A DNA stretch of 64,000 nt from Panacagrimonas perspica. Lineage in GTDB: Bacteria > Pseudomonadota > Gammaproteobacteria > Nevskiales > Nevskiaceae. The stretch lies in assembly GCF_004364935.1 (NCBI RefSeq), contig NZ_SOBT01000010.1, positions 186,001 through 250,000 of the forward strand, written 5' to 3'. This document shows positions 47,523-58,009 of the stretch, piece by piece. Made by a program: the position numbers and the translations under genes. Below the pieces are notes generated by a model that was not told the DNA's origin, did not search any database, and saw only the letters and a program-made list of their open reading frames with translations. Numbering within the stretch: the first letter of the stretch is position 1; the number at the start of each line of letters is the position of its first letter.

Positions 47523-49007
47523 TCAGTCGCCGCCTCCACCGCCGCCGCAGCCCCCGCACCCGCTGCTGCCGCCGCTATCGCCCCCGCTGTCACCGCCGCT
47601 GCTGTCGCTACCGCTGCTGCCGCTGTCCGAATACGAGCCGCCGCCGGAATCCGTGCTGCCGCTGTCGCGCTGCGGGAGGCGCGCCTCGTGATACGCGGCG
47701 TAGGCGGTGCCGGCCATCGCGGCAGTTCCGAGCAGGGCCACCGCGATCGCCATGTCCTGCGTCCGCGGCGCACGTGCCGCCGAGGCATGCAGCAGGCGGG
47801 TCTCGCGCACGACCTTGTCGCCGGCGCGCGTGACGCGCCATCCCTTGCGCAGGTAGTAGACGCCGACGAACAGGATCACGATCGACATCAATACGAGAAA
47901 TCCGACCGGCCGGTCGCGGGCCAGGCCCACGCCGATCTTGGCCACGCCGAGCGCGAATACGATGAACGACGGCAGCGCCGCACGACGGGCCTGGCTGCGC
48001 ATCGCCTCGTCGTCGAGCATCAGGCCGCGCCTGATCAGGTTCTGCCGCAGCGGGCTCAGCACGCCTTCCACGGTGCGCGCCGCGCGCTCGGGATCGGGTG
48101 TCGTGCGCAGGTGCTGCGCGATCGCGTCCAGCGGAGCAGGCAGTCCGGGCACCGGATCACTGATCTGCAGGGTGCGGCTCGACGGCTCCCACTGCGCCGC
48201 GCCGCGGGCCATCAGCACCGCGATCGCGGCATCCATGACGCGGCGTGGGCCGCCGGCGAGATAGGCGACGTCGTACGGCGAGAGCGACGCGGCATTCGTG
48301 CCGTGGGCATCACCGGGGCTTCGGCTCAGCCATCGGCCGCCGAAGAGTGCGACGCCGAACAGGAACGCATAGAGCTTCAGGAACGCAGGACCGTTCCAGT
48401 CGAGCGGCTCGGCCGACAGCGCGAAGGCGTCCGGCATTCCGGCGAGCAGCACGAGCACTCCGATCAGCGATGCCGCGGCCGCCATCCGCAGCGGCGACAG
48501 ATGCGGACGGCGCAGCACGATCACCCGCTCGGTATCGACGGCGCGGAACCTCGGCGCCGCATCGAACCGGCGGACCGTACCCGGCCAGAACGCCTCCGGC
48601 GGCGGACCGAAACATTGCTGGTAGCTGGCCATCGTCTGCGCGTACTGCTCGCGGAACATCCGGTCCTGGCTCGTGTTGCGACCGCCGGGCTCGTGATGCA
48701 GCGGCGTGCCCAGGACCTGCGGGCAGAAGCGTTCCCAGTAGTCGCGCGTGTACTGCAGGTGCAGGTGCCAGACCTCGTCGACTTCCGCGCTCGGCGACAC
48801 CGGGTGACCGCTGCAGGCGGCCAGAAAGCAGAAGCGGCGGTATTCCTCGACGGCGCGCTCGGCGTAGTCACGCGTCCAGCGAAATTTGCGGACCAGGATC
48901 GAGGCGAGATCGAGCTGCCCCTGCTCACTGCCGAGGTGATCCTGGATGCGCGCCCAGCAGCGGGCGTGGGCTTCGCAGACGTCGGGGGAAAGGGAGGCGA
49001 CGTGCAT
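47523..49007 (-). CDS. TIGR04222-type membrane protein with Gly/Ser/Asp-rich tail
   Basis: 494 aa. The N-terminal ~130 residues carry [22 protein letters not shown], the hallmark of glycine-rich-domain-protein-like (GRDP/PF07173-like) regions. The centre matches TIGR04222 ([28 protein letters not shown]) and has about four membrane helices. The last ~55 residues are Ser/Gly/Asp-rich with two Cys ([10 protein letters not shown]). Function unknown. It sits between gap and pgk, 58 bp before pgk, so it may be carried in the same transcript. Confidence 0.8.
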   Translation of the reverse strand: MHVASLSPDVCEAHARCWARIQDHLGSEQGQLDLASILVRKFRWTRDYAERAVEEYRRFCFLAACSGHPVSPSAEVDEVWHLHLQYTRDYWERFCPQVLGTPLHHEPGGRNTSQDRMFREQYAQTMASYQQCFGPPPEAFWPGTVRRFDAAPRFRAVDTERVIVLRRPHLSPLRMAAAASLIGVLVLLAGMPDAFALSAEPLDWNGPAFLKLYAFLFGVALFGGRWLSRSPGDAHGTNAASLSPYDVAYLAGGPRRVMDAAIAVLMARGAAQWEPSSRTLQISDPVPGLPAPLDAIAQHLRTTPDPERAARTVEGVLSPLRQNLIRRGLMLDDEAMRSQARRAALPSFIVFALGVAKIGVGLARDRPVGFLVLMSIVILFVGVYYLRKGWRVTRAGDKVVRETRLLHASAARAPRTQDMAIAVALLGTAAMAGTAYAAYHEARLPQRDSGSTDSGGGSYSDSGSSGSDSSGGDSGGDSGGSSGCGGCGGGGGGD

Positions 49008-49092
49008 GGCAGATCTCCGGCGGGCTGCGTCGATTCTGCCGAGGTCGCGCCGTGGCCGCTCGGGCGATCCGTGAACTGCGTCATGCCTCCAT

Positions 49093-49147
49093 CGCCCGGG
49101 GCGGTCGTTCGAACACGGAGCGAAACCCCGGGTTTCACCCGGGCTAC
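49093..49147. repeat. REP-like element, copy 12 (one good arm)
   Basis: The right arm is intact (TTTCACCCGGGCTAC end at 49147) with the usual spacer AACACGGAGCGAAA; the left arm is reduced to CGCCCGGGGCG. It lies between the terminator of gap and the TIGR04222 gene. Confidence 0.7.
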
Positions 49148-49180
49148 GCGGGGCGATGTCCGATGGGGCCCGCGCCAACG

Positions 49181-49210
49181 AAAAACCCCTCCGCGAAGGG
49201 AGGGGCTTTT
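49181..49210 (-). terminator. Terminator of gap
   Basis: On the minus strand a CCCCTCC/GGAGGGG stem (49186-49192 with 49199-49205) is followed by five T (49185-49181), ~17 bp after the gap stop. Confidence 0.85.
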
Positions 49211-49226
49211 CGACGCTAGGCGGCGA

Positions 49227-50231
<1,005 letters not shown>

Positions 50232-50266
50232 TTATCGATCCTCGTGACGGACTACGGTCCTGTGAC

Positions 50267-50285
50267 GGGACGCATCGTGCGTCCC
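50267..50285. other. Small hairpin between tkt and gap
   Basis: GGGACGCA/TGCGTCCC with a TCG loop (50267-50274 with 50278-50285). Possible attenuator or mRNA stabiliser between the two genes; no T-tract. Confidence 0.4.
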
Positions 50286-50307
50286 CGGTATGAATTGATG
50301 CGCGGCT

Positions 50308-52305
50308 TCAGGCGAGCAGCTTCTCGACGTTGGCCACCACGCCTTCGACCGTCAGGCCGAAGTGCTTGAACAGCGCCGGCGCCGGTGCCGATTCGCCGAA
50401 GGTGTCGACGCCCATCGCGATGCCGGCGTCGCCGACGAAGCCGCGCCAGTACATCGTGATGCCGGCTTCCACCGAGACGCGCGCCTTGATCGCCGCCGGC
50501 AGCACCGACTCGCGATACGCGGCGTCCTGCTTCAGGAAGCGTTCGGCGCAGGGGATCGACACGACGCGCACGGCCTTGCCGGCGGCGTTGAGCTTCTTGG
50601 CGGCGTCGACCGCGAGGCTGACTTCCGAACCGGTCGCGATGAGGATGGCCTGCGGCGACGACGCCGGCTCGAGCAGCACGTAGCCACCCTTCAGCGCATC
50701 GACGGCGTGGTTGGCGGCACGCGGCTGCGGCGGCAGGTTCTGGCGCGACAGCGCGAACGCCGACGGGCCGTTGCGGCGCTCGATCGCGGCGCGCCAAGCG
50801 ATCGCTGTCTCGAAGGCGTCCGCCGGGCGCCAGGTCTCCATGTTCGGAATCAGGCGCAGGCTGGAGACGTGCTCTACCGCCTGGTGCGTCGGGCCGTCTT
50901 CGCCCAGCCCGATCGAGTCGTGCGTGAACACGAAGATCGTGCCGATCTTCATCAGCGCGGCCATGCGCAGCGCGTTGCGCGCGTAGTCCGAGAACACCAG
51001 GAACGTGCCGCCGTACGGAATGATGCCGCCGTGCAGCACCATGCCGTTCATCGCGGCCGACATGCCGAACTCGCGCACGCCGTAGAAGAAATAATTGCCG
51101 GTCGGGTTGCCCGCGCGCGAAGGCGTGGCGCCCTTCCACAACGTGCAGTTCGACTCGGAAAGATCCGCCGATCCGCCGATCAGTTCCGGCAGCTTGGGCG
51201 CGATGGCCTCGAGCGCGTTCTGCGAGGACTTGCGCGTGGCCACCGGCTTGTCGCCGGCGGCGAGCTGCGCGATCGCCGCGTCGACGTTCTGCGCCCAGTC
51301 GGCCGGCAGTTCGCCCGCGATGCGACGCTTGAGTTCAGCGCCTTCCACCGGGAACGCGGCGACGTAGCGGTCCAGCAACTGCTTCCATGCCGTGCTGCGC
51401 TCGGAACCCTTCGACGAGGCGTCCCAACCGGCGCGGATCTCGGCTGGAATCTCGAACGGCGCGTGCGGCCAGTTGAGCTGCGTGCGTGCCAGCGCGATCT
51501 CGGCATCGCCCAGCGGCGAGCCATGGCTGGATTCCTTGCCCTGCTTGTTCGGCGAGCCGAAGCCGATCACCGTCTTGCAGCAGATCAGCGTGGGCTTGCT
51601 GACCGAACGTGAGGCGGTTTCCAGCGCGATCTTGATCTCGTGCGGATCGTGGCCGTTGACGTTGCGCACCACTTCCCAGCCATAGGCCTCGAAGCGCGCG
51701 GGCGTGTCGTCGTGGAACCAGTCGTGCACCTCGCCGTCGATCGAGATGTTGTTGTCGTCGTACAGCACCGTGAGCTTGCCCAGGCCCAGCACGCCGGCCA
51801 GCGAGCAGGCCTCGTGCGAGATGCCTTCCATCAGGCAGCCGTCGCCGACGAAGACGAAGGTGCGGTGGTCGACCACGTTGTAGCCGTCGCGGTTGAAGCG
51901 CGCCGCGAGGACGCGCTCGGCGATGGCCATGCCCACCGCGTTGGCCAGGCCTTGGCCCAGCGGGCCGGTGGTGGTCTCGACGCCGGCGGTGACGAAGTTC
52001 TCCGGATGTCCCGGGGTCTTCGACTTGAGCTGGCGGAAGTTCTTCAGCTCCTCGATCGGCAGGTCGTAGCCGGTCAGATGGAGCAGTGCGTACAGCAGCA
52101 TCGAACCGTGGCCGTTCGAGACGACGAAGCGGTCGCGGTTGAACCACTTGGGGTCTTTCGGATCGTGCTGGAGGAAGTCGTTCCACAGCACTTCGGCGAT
52201 ATCCGCCATGCCCATCGGCATGCCCGGATGCCCGGAGTTCGCCTTCTGAACTCCATCCATGGCGAGGGCGCGGATGGCGTTGGCGAGGTCGAGGCGGGTC
52301 GTCAT
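50308..52305 (-). CDS. tkt: Transketolase
   Basis: 665 aa. The thiamine diphosphate motif [15 protein letters not shown]...DDNN is near residue 155; the N-terminal [14 protein letters not shown] and later [17 protein letters not shown] and [13 protein letters not shown] are conserved. The enzyme moves two-carbon units in the pentose phosphate pathway. It starts ~100 bp downstream of rpoZ in the same direction, where spoT would be expected in relatives. Confidence 0.97.
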   Translation of the reverse strand: MTTRLDLANAIRALAMDGVQKANSGHPGMPMGMADIAEVLWNDFLQHDPKDPKWFNRDRFVVSNGHGSMLLYALLHLTGYDLPIEELKNFRQLKSKTPGHPENFVTAGVETTTGPLGQGLANAVGMAIAERVLAARFNRDGYNVVDHRTFVFVGDGCLMEGISHEACSLAGVLGLGKLTVLYDDNNISIDGEVHDWFHDDTPARFEAYGWEVVRNVNGHDPHEIKIALETASRSVSKPTLICCKTVIGFGSPNKQGKESSHGSPLGDAEIALARTQLNWPHAPFEIPAEIRAGWDASSKGSERSTAWKQLLDRYVAAFPVEGAELKRRIAGELPADWAQNVDAAIAQLAAGDKPVATRKSSQNALEAIAPKLPELIGGSADLSESNCTLWKGATPSRAGNPTGNYFFYGVREFGMSAAMNGMVLHGGIIPYGGTFLVFSDYARNALRMAALMKIGTIFVFTHDSIGLGEDGPTHQAVEHVSSLRLIPNMETWRPADAFETAIAWRAAIERRNGPSAFALSRQNLPPQPRAANHAVDALKGGYVLLEPASSPQAILIATGSEVSLAVDAAKKLNAAGKAVRVVSIPCAERFLKQDAAYRESVLPAAIKARVSVEAGITMYWRGFVGDAGIAMGVDTFGESAPAPALFKHFGLTVEGVVANVEKLLA

Positions 52306-52370
52306 CTTCAGGTCGGCAGGCGTCTACAACATGAGGGGGCCGGCCGCTCGCACTCGCGATGGGCGGGCGC

Positions 52371-52404
52371 AGAAAACGCAGAAGCCCGGATTTTCCGGGC
52401 TTCT
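52371..52404 (-). terminator. Terminator of rpoZ
   Basis: On the minus strand an 11-bp stem (52394-52404 with 52380-52390) with an AAA loop is followed by GCGTTTTCT. It lies a few bases after the rpoZ stop. Confidence 0.85.
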
Positions 52405-52408
52405 GGTG

Positions 52409-52672
52409 TTACAGATCGTAGCTGGGGTCCAGCGGCTCGAGATCCACCTTCGGCTGCTGGATGGCGGGCAGATCCTGCTCGGCCAGCACTTCCTTGCCGA
52501 CGAAGCCGTCCGCGATCTCGCGCAGCGACAGAACGGTGGACTTGTGGTTGCCCCAGGGCAGCTTGGCGTCCGCACCGCGAGCCAGCTGGCGTGCGCGCTT
52601 GGCGGCCACCAGGGTCAGCTCGAACTGGTTCGGGATCTTTTCCAGGCAATCTTCAACGGTCACACGCGCCAT
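52409..52672 (-). CDS. rpoZ: RNA polymerase omega subunit
   Basis: 87 aa. Starts [19 protein letters not shown] and contains [16 protein letters not shown], the conserved omega core that chaperones the beta-prime subunit. It lies downstream of gmk, as in most Proteobacteria, but ~170 bp away with a REP-like pair between. spoT does not follow; a terminator and then tkt do. Confidence 0.95.
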   Translation of the reverse strand: MARVTVEDCLEKIPNQFELTLVAAKRARQLARGADAKLPWGNHKSTVLSLREIADGFVGKEVLAEQDLPAIQQPKVDLEPLDPSYDL

Positions 52673-52772
52673 GAGTTGCTCGCATCTGCCAACAAAAAAG
52701 GGCGCGAAGTGTAGCCGACCGGGGGGTCCCGAAGCCAGCAGGACGTGGACCGGGGCTGGCCGTCCCGCCCCG

Positions 52773-52839
52773 GTAGCCCGGGTGAAACCCGGGGTTGCGC
52801 CCGGTTTGCGAGGGGAACCCCGGGTTTCACCCGGGCTAC
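52773..52839. repeat. REP-like paired palindrome, copy 13 (67 bp)
   Basis: GGGTGAAACCC-type arms; spacer TTGCGCCCGGTTTGCGAGGG in the first 20 bases, close to that of copy 8. It lies between gmk and rpoZ, ending 2 bp before the gmk stop. Confidence 0.9.
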
Positions 52840-52841
52840 GG

Positions 52842-53474
52842 TCAGACCAGCAGCGCGTCGATCAGCCCGGCGTGACGGCTGGCCTGGCTCCCGCGAGCCA
52901 GCCTGGGCGCCAGGAACAGGGCGGTGAGCTCTTCGAGCGCCCGCTCGAAATCCTCGTTCACGATCAGGAAGTCGTACTCGGCGTAGTGCGACATCTCGGC
53001 CTTGGCCGCCGCCATCCGCTTCTGGATGGTGGCGTCGTCGTCCTGCCCGCGCCCGCGCAGCCGGCGCTCCAGCTCTTCCGACGATGGCGGCAGAATGAAG
53101 ACCGATCGCGCCTCGGGAAGCAGTTTTCGCACCTGTTGCGCGCCCTGCCAGTCGATGTCGAGCATCAGGTCCACGCCGCGCGCCAGCAGTTCCTCGGTCT
53201 TGTCGCGACCGGTGCCGTAGCGGCGGCCGAAGACGTGGGCGTGCTCGAGCAGTTCGGCACGCCCGATCATGTCCAGGAAGCGGGCCTCGTCGACGAAGTG
53301 GTAGTGCACCCCGTCCTCCTCGCCCGGCCGCGGCGCGCGCGTGGTGTACGAAACCGAGATCGCGGCCTCCTGCCCCCGCTCCGACAGCCGCGCCAGCACC
53401 GCGCGCGTCAGGCTGGTCTTGCCACCGCCCGAGGGCGCCGAAACGATGAAGAGGTTGCCGCGGGGGGGATTCAT
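52842..53474 (-). CDS. gmk: Guanylate kinase
   Basis: 210 aa. It phosphorylates GMP and dGMP. The P-loop [14 protein letters not shown] is at ~residues 8-21, with [21 protein letters not shown] and [12 protein letters not shown] following. The ATG at 53474 (before NPPRGNL) places the P-loop correctly. yicC, the usual upstream partner, lies 8.4 kb away at 61.9 kb. Confidence 0.96.
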   Translation of the reverse strand: MNPPRGNLFIVSAPSGGGKTSLTRAVLARLSERGQEAAISVSYTTRAPRPGEEDGVHYHFVDEARFLDMIGRAELLEHAHVFGRRYGTGRDKTEELLARGVDLMLDIDWQGAQQVRKLLPEARSVFILPPSSEELERRLRGRGQDDDATIQKRMAAAKAEMSHYAEYDFLIVNEDFERALEELTALFLAPRLARGSQASRHAGLIDALLV

Positions 53475-53542
53475 GCGCGGCAGTTTAGGCAAGCCCGGGG
53501 GTCTCGGCATTCCCTCTCGAAAGTCCGCCACTCGGTCGGGTC

Positions 53543-53609
53543 GTAGCCCGGACGAAGTCCGGGGCTGCGCTCGGTTTGCGACGGGAACCCCGGACTTCGT
53601 CCGGGCTAC
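53543..53609. repeat. REP-like paired palindrome, copy 14 (67 bp)
   Basis: Both arms GGACGAAGTCC/GGACTTCGTCC. It gives the TAG stop of the LysR gene on the minus strand and separates the accessory block from gmk. Confidence 0.9.
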
Positions 53610-54529
53610 GGTTTCGAACGACGCGGCCGCCGCGCCGGCTCGAACTTTTCCAGCAGGAACTCGACGAACGCACGCAGCTTGGGCATGCCGTAGCGGTTGG
53701 GCAGGTAGACCGCGTACAGCGCCGCGTCGACGACCGGGTGCCAGCCCGGCAGCAGGCGCACCAGCCGGCCTTCGCGAAAATCATCGTGAACCAGGTGCCG
53801 CGACAGCAGCGCAATGCCGAGGCCCCCGAGCGCCAAGGTGCGCAGCGGCTCGGCGTGGTTGATACGGATGCTGCCGCGGATCGGCACTTCCACGCGCACA
53901 CCGTCCTTCTCGAACACCGACGCGGCCATCAGCCCGGGCGGCGTGAACTGCAGGCAGTCGTGCTCCAGCAGATCCATCGGTTCCTTCGGCGCGCCGCGCC
54001 GCTCGATGTACGACGGCGCCGCGCAGGCCGCGATGCGCATGTCGGCGAGCTTGCGGGCGACGACATTGGGCTGCGGCGCATCGGTGACCCGCAATGCGAG
54101 GTCGAAGCCTTCCTCGGCCAGATCCACGAACCGGTTCGAGGCCGTGACATCGAGCTCGATCAGCGGATAGCGGCGGCGAAACTCCGGCAGCCACGGCACG
54201 ACCAGTCCCGCGATCAGCCCCGGCGGTGCGCTGACGCGCAGGCGCCCGCGCGGCGCGGATTGCATCTCCATCACGGTCTGCCGTGCGTGCTCGACCTCCT
54301 CGATCACGCGCTGGCAATGACGCAGGTACGCTGCGCCGGCCTCGGTGAGCTTCAGGCTGCGCGTACCGCGCTCGAGCAGACGCGCGCCCAGTTCGCGCTC
54401 GAGCTGCGAGACATGCTTGCTGGTCACCGAGGTGTTCACATCCATCGCACGCGCCGCGGCGGCGAAGCTGCCGGCCTCGACCACGCGCGCGAACGTCACC
54501 ATCTGGCCGATCAGGTGCTCGCGCTTCAC
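53606..54529 (-). CDS. LysR-family transcriptional regulator (second of a tandem pair)
   Basis: 307 aa from a GTG that overlaps the stop of the upstream LysR gene (GTGA). The HTH is in MVTFARVVEAGSFAAAARAMDVNTSVTSKHVSQLERELGARLL, and a CrgA/DsdC-like effector domain follows (GRLRVSAPPGLIAGLVVPWLPEFRRRYPLIELD). Close relative of its neighbour, so a duplication. The final residues RRPRRSKP lead into a TAG supplied by REP copy 14. Target genes unknown. Confidence 0.9.
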   Translation of the reverse strand: MKREHLIGQMVTFARVVEAGSFAAAARAMDVNTSVTSKHVSQLERELGARLLERGTRSLKLTEAGAAYLRHCQRVIEEVEHARQTVMEMQSAPRGRLRVSAPPGLIAGLVVPWLPEFRRRYPLIELDVTASNRFVDLAEEGFDLALRVTDAPQPNVVARKLADMRIAACAAPSYIERRGAPKEPMDLLEHDCLQFTPPGLMAASVFEKDGVRVEVPIRGSIRINHAEPLRTLALGGLGIALLSRHLVHDDFREGRLVRLLPGWHPVVDAALYAVYLPNRYGMPKLRAFVEFLLEKFEPARRPRRSKP

Positions 54530-55470
54530 GCCGCGGTCTCCGTGCCATGCAGGCGCAGCGCGCGATCCCAGTACGCCTCTTCTTCGCCGAAGCGCTCCAC
54601 CAGGAACTCGACGAACAATCGCACCTTGCGCGAATCGCGCCGGTGCGTCGGCCATACGGCGAAGACCGACGCGCCGCGATAGCTGTCCCATTCGCGGAAT
54701 AGCTGCACCAGGCGCCCGTGCCCGACGTCGCCACCGACCATGTAGCTCGGCAGCTGCGCGATGCCCAGGCCATGCACGGCCATCTTGTGCAACGGCTCCA
54801 TCACGTTGGAACGAAACGCCCCGCTCACCTTGGTCCGCACCGTGCGGCCCGCGCTACCGTGGAAGGTCCAGGTGGTCGGATCGTCCTCCAGCGAAAACAG
54901 CAGGCACTCGTGGCCCGCGAGCTGCTCGGGATGCACCGGCACACCGTGCTTGCGCAGGTACTCGGGCGCCGCGACCACGCAGATGCGCAGCGGCGCCAGC
55001 GCACGCGACAGCAGATCGGGCGAAGGCTGGCGCGTGACGCGCAGCGCCATGTCGTAGCCCTCTTCGGAAAAATCGATGACGCGGTTGCTCAGGTCGAACT
55101 CGAGCTCGAGCTGCGGATGACGGCGCCGGAATTCCGCGAGCGCGGGCGCGATGTGCATCGCCACCATCGACGGCGGCGCGCTGACCCGCAGCGAGCCGCG
55201 CAGCTCGGTCTCGACCTGGGCGATGGACTGCTCGGCGGCTTCGAGTTCGACGATCAGGCGCGCGCAGTGCTCGTAGAACGCCTCGCCCGCCTCGGTGAGC
55301 GACAGCTTGCGTGTGCTGCGGTTGAGCAGCCGCGCGCCGAGGCTCTTCTCGAGCTTGGCCACGTGCTTGCTCGCCACCGACGTCGTGACGCCCAGCCGCT
55401 TGGCCGCCGCCGCGAAGCTATTGGCTTCGACGACGCGCGCGAAGGTCACCATGTGAACGGGATCGTCCAA
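54526..55470 (-). CDS. LysR-family transcriptional regulator (first of a tandem pair)
   Basis: The HTH reads MVTFARVVEANSFAAAAKRLGVTTSVASKHVAKLEKSLGARLL. I take a TTG at 55470 (LDDPVHMVTF) to complete the first helix; ATG 55452 would give 308 aa. The effector domain follows (GSLRVSAPPSMVAMHIAPALAEFRRRHPQLELEF). It is divergent from the cytochrome gene with ~110 bp between, the usual layout for a LysR regulator and its target. Confidence 0.88.
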   Translation of the reverse strand: MDDPVHMVTFARVVEANSFAAAAKRLGVTTSVASKHVAKLEKSLGARLLNRSTRKLSLTEAGEAFYEHCARLIVELEAAEQSIAQVETELRGSLRVSAPPSMVAMHIAPALAEFRRRHPQLELEFDLSNRVIDFSEEGYDMALRVTRQPSPDLLSRALAPLRICVVAAPEYLRKHGVPVHPEQLAGHECLLFSLEDDPTTWTFHGSAGRTVRTKVSGAFRSNVMEPLHKMAVHGLGIAQLPSYMVGGDVGHGRLVQLFREWDSYRGASVFAVWPTHRRDSRKVRLFVEFLVERFGEEEAYWDRALRLHGTETAA

Positions 55471-55578
55471 GAAGCTGCGCGCTCGTTGCCGGAACGGAAG
55501 CAATCTTATTCCTTTGCCTGCGCTGTTCTCACGCGGCCCCGGACCTAGAGTGAATCCATCGTCACTCGGGGGTTCACC

Positions 55579-56115
55579 ATGAAACTGCATCGCGCTCTTG
55601 CCATCACCTTGCTCGCCGTCGCGCCGGCGTCCTGCGGTCTCGCCTACGGCGCGGGCAGCGCCAAGAACATCCAGGCCGCGCCGGTCGTCGCCGGCAGCAT
55701 CCCTGTCGCAAAAGCCGAGGTGGATCGCGGCCGCTACCTGGTCCGCATCGGCGGCTGCAACGATTGCCACACGGCGGGCTATGCCGCCAAGGCCGGCCAC
55801 GTGCCGGAGCAGGAATGGCTGCTCGGCGACAGCACCGCCCACGAAGGGCCCTGGGGCACGAGCTTCCCGACCAACCTGCGCCTGACGATGCTGCGCTACA
55901 ACGATCAGGACTGGCTCAAGCACGCACGCTCGTTCGCGGCGCGCCCGCCGATGCCCTGGTTCACGATGCACGAGATGACCGACCAGGACCTGCTCGCCAT
56001 CCTGCGCTTCGTGCAGTGGCTCGGTCCGAAGGGCGAGCCGGCGCCGCCGGCGCTGCCGCCGGGCGAAAGCTGGATCGGGCCGGTGGTGCGCTATTCGGTG
56101 TCGAACGCGCCTTGA
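55579..56115 (+). CDS. Periplasmic single-haem c-type cytochrome
   Basis: 178 aa with a signal peptide (ALAITLLAVAPASCGLAYGAG). One haem motif CNDCH is at ~residue 60 (RIGGCNDCHTAGYA), and a Met ligand candidate lies in ARPPMPWFTMHEMTDQDL (~135). It resembles the small class I cytochromes that accompany oxidases or dehydrogenases; no such enzyme lies beside it except the nitrile hydratase. Divergent from the LysR pair, which may regulate it. Confidence 0.85.
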   Translation: MKLHRALAITLLAVAPASCGLAYGAGSAKNIQAAPVVAGSIPVAKAEVDRGRYLVRIGGCNDCHTAGYAAKAGHVPEQEWLLGDSTAHEGPWGTSFPTNLRLTMLRYNDQDWLKHARSFAARPPMPWFTMHEMTDQDLLAILRFVQWLGPKGEPAPPALPPGESWIGPVVRYSVSNAP

Positions 56116-56154
56116 GCGATTCGGGAAACGTTCTTCGTCCGCCGGCAGGAGACA

Positions 56155-56176
56155 TCCCGGGTTTCACCCGGGCTAC
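56155..56176 (-). repeat. REP-like single arm, copy 15
   Basis: TCCCGGGTTTCACCCGGG followed by CTAC, 40 bp after the cytochrome stop. It lacks a left arm and lies 12 bp before copy 16. Confidence 0.82.
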
Positions 56177-56188
56177 GGGGCCGGAGAC

Positions 56189-56255
56189 GTAGTCCGGGTG
56201 AAGTCCGGGATTCCCCTCGAATACGCAACGCAACCCCGGACTTCGTCCGGGCTAC
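56189..56255. repeat. REP-like paired palindrome, copy 16 (67 bp)
   Basis: Left arm begins GTAGTCCGGGTGAAGTCC (a hybrid core); the right arm is CCGGACTTCGTCCGGG plus CTAC. Located between two convergent genes. Confidence 0.87.
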
Positions 56256-56265
56256 GGTTCTACGG

Positions 56266-56877
56266 TCAGGCGGTGGCTGGTACCTGCGGCAGCGCAACGC
56301 CGATCAGCACGTTCTTCGAGATCAGCGACGCGAGCTTTTCTTCGCTCCAGCCCTCGGTACCGGCCGGTCGCACCGGCAGCACCAGGAAGCGCGTCTCGGC
56401 CGTGGTGTCGACGACGCGAATCTCGACCGACTCCGGAAGATCCAGCCCCATCTCGCGCAACAGGCTGCGCGATTCGCGCACGACGCGCGAGCGGTACTCG
56501 AAGCTCTTGTACCAGTCGGGCGGCAGACCCAGGATCGGCCACGCCGTGCACGAGCACAGCGTGCAGACGATGACGTGATGCAAAGTCGGCGTGTCCACCA
56601 GCGCCGCCATGTATTCACCCTGGGGGCCGTGATAGCCCAGTTCCGCGCAGGCCGACGTGGCGTCCTTGAGCAGGCGCTCGCGGAACGCCGGATCGGTCCA
56701 GGCCTTGGCGACGACGTGCGCGCCGTTCTGCGGCTTCCAGTCGTTCTCCGCGACATGCGCGAAGTTCTCGATGTAGTCCTTGGGAATCAGGTTCTTCTCG
56801 TCCAGCGCGGCGCGCAACGCCTTGGCGCGCGCGGCCCTGGATGCCAGCGGGACCTGCGGTTCGTGGTGATCACTCAT
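56266..56877 (-). CDS. nthA: Nitrile hydratase alpha subunit, cobalt type
   Basis: 203 aa. The metal-binding claw is VCTLCSCTAWP (~residues 107-117): Thr in CTLCSC marks cobalt enzymes, where iron enzymes have Ser (CSLCSC). The N-terminal AHVAENDWKPQNGAHVVAKAWTDPAFRERLL and the end RPAGTEGWSEEKLASL are typical. The two outer Cys must be oxidised for activity. The beta-subunit gene precedes it by ~50 bp, the usual order of the cobalt type. No activator gene follows. Confidence 0.95.
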   Translation of the reverse strand: MSDHHEPQVPLASRAARAKALRAALDEKNLIPKDYIENFAHVAENDWKPQNGAHVVAKAWTDPAFRERLLKDATSACAELGYHGPQGEYMAALVDTPTLHHVIVCTLCSCTAWPILGLPPDWYKSFEYRSRVVRESRSLLREMGLDLPESVEIRVVDTTAETRFLVLPVRPAGTEGWSEEKLASLISKNVLIGVALPQVPATA

Positions 56878-56924
56878 GACTGTCTCCGGAATAAGGTTCG
56901 GGATGGCGCGGGTCGGGTCGGGGC

Positions 56925-57542
56925 TCAGACCTTTTCCAGGTAGCTTTCCCAGAGATCGACGACGACGGTGGAATTCTCGGCCGCGTCGCTCCACAAATCC
57001 TTGGCGTCGAACTTCACGTGATACGTCGGCTCGTGCTTGGCCTCGATGCCGTGACCCGCCGCGCTCGCGTACGGGAATCGCGGCGCCTGGTGCAGCACCA
57101 CGCCGCGCTTGCCGCGCACGTACTTGGGCATGCGGCTGTGGCCACGGAAATGATCCTTGCGCACCTGCACGGTCTCGCCCGGCGCGAACGAGATCGATGG
57201 CTCGCGAGCCGGTTCGCCCGGCGTGACCGGTCGCGCCAGCGGGAAGCGTCCGCCCGCACGCCGCTCCAGCTCCTCGTGCGTGACGTATCCCTTCTCGACG
57301 AACAGCGCGGCCACACCGGTGACGATGCGCTCGTAATACGTGGAGGTCAGATAGTGACGCGGCTCCATGCGCTCGATGGCGTGGCGCAACTCGTCGATCG
57401 TGAAGGCATTGAGGTCGGCCGCCCCGACGAAGATCAGCGCATAGCCGATCGGCTCCCAGTCTTCGTGGAATACCGGCTCGTTGGATTCGAGCTCCACCGC
57501 GCCGAAGCCGTTGACACCACCCAGATCATGTACGCCGTCCAT
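56925..57542 (-). CDS. nthB: Nitrile hydratase beta subunit
   Basis: 205 aa, slightly short for the family (about 220-230). It starts MDGVHDLGGVNGFGAVELE, the beta-subunit signature, followed by RHAIERMEPRHYLTSTYYERIVTGVAALFVEKG and the SH3-like C-terminal barrel (VQVRKDHFRGHSRMPKYVRGKRGVV, STVVVDLWESYLE). With the alpha subunit it hydrates nitriles to amides in the cytoplasm. It is the first gene of the pair, divergent from the riboswitch-controlled operon. Confidence 0.95.
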   Translation of the reverse strand: MDGVHDLGGVNGFGAVELESNEPVFHEDWEPIGYALIFVGAADLNAFTIDELRHAIERMEPRHYLTSTYYERIVTGVAALFVEKGYVTHEELERRAGGRFPLARPVTPGEPAREPSISFAPGETVQVRKDHFRGHSRMPKYVRGKRGVVLHQAPRFPYASAAGHGIEAKHEPTYHVKFDAKDLWSDAAENSTVVVDLWESYLEKV

Positions 57543-57749
57543 CGCCTCTCTCCTGTGCCTGCGCGGACGGGAAGGTCGCCGCGCAACGGGCCGGTTCCGA
57601 ACACCGTCACCCTTCCCCAAGCCTAAACACCCGGAGTGCGGATGCCATGCGGGTGATCCCCTACAGGGGAGGTCTCTGCGCGCCTGCGTTCTGTTCAACG
57701 TCGCCAGCGCACGCTCCCCCGCCGCGATCGAACGAGCCTACAATCGCGA
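57543..57749. other. Divergent intergenic region before the riboswitch
   Basis: About 200 bp that should hold promoters for nthB (minus) and for the cobalamin-controlled operon (plus). A short TCCCC/GGGGA inverted pair lies near 57655-57670. I cannot point to a clear -35/-10 set. Confidence 0.4.
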
Positions 57750-57915
57750 ACGTAGGTGTCCTTCGGCGATCCGCCGGGGGATGAAACGGGAAGCCGGTGC
57801 AATTCCGGCGCTGCCCCCGCAACGGTAACTGGTGTGGTTTCGCACACGGCCACTGTCGATCCAATCGACGGGAAGGCGCGAAACCCGATGCCAGGAGTCC
57901 GGAGACCGGCCTGCA
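57750..57915 (+). ncRNA. Cobalamin riboswitch
   Basis: The conserved B12-box AAGCCGGTGCAATTCCGGCG continues into CTGCCCCCGCAACGGTAA (57791-57828). The 5' part GTGTCC...GGGGGATGAAACGGGAA (57754-57792) and the 3' core GGAGTCCGGAGACCGGCCT (57894-57912) are also typical. It senses adenosylcobalamin or a related corrinoid and lowers expression of the downstream receptor when the ligand is plentiful. A strong SD-like AAAGGAG follows directly at 57915-57921. Confidence 0.95.
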
Positions 57916-57928
57916 AAGGAGTTGTGTG

Positions 57929-57980
57929 CCGTGGTCGCGGAGGGCGAACCAGCGGGTGGCCAAAGCCACGCCGACCACGG
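57929..57980 (+). promoter_or_regulatory. Nested hairpin, candidate riboswitch expression platform
   Basis: An outer stem CCGTGGTCG (57929-57937) with CGACCACGG (57972-57980) encloses an inner GTGGC-CAAA-GCCAC hairpin (57956-57969). It lies between the aptamer and the likely GTG start at 58010. No long T-tract follows, so translational control is more likely than termination. Confidence 0.55.
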
Positions 57981-58009
57981 TTGTCCGTCGATTTTCACAG
58001 GGATCTTCC

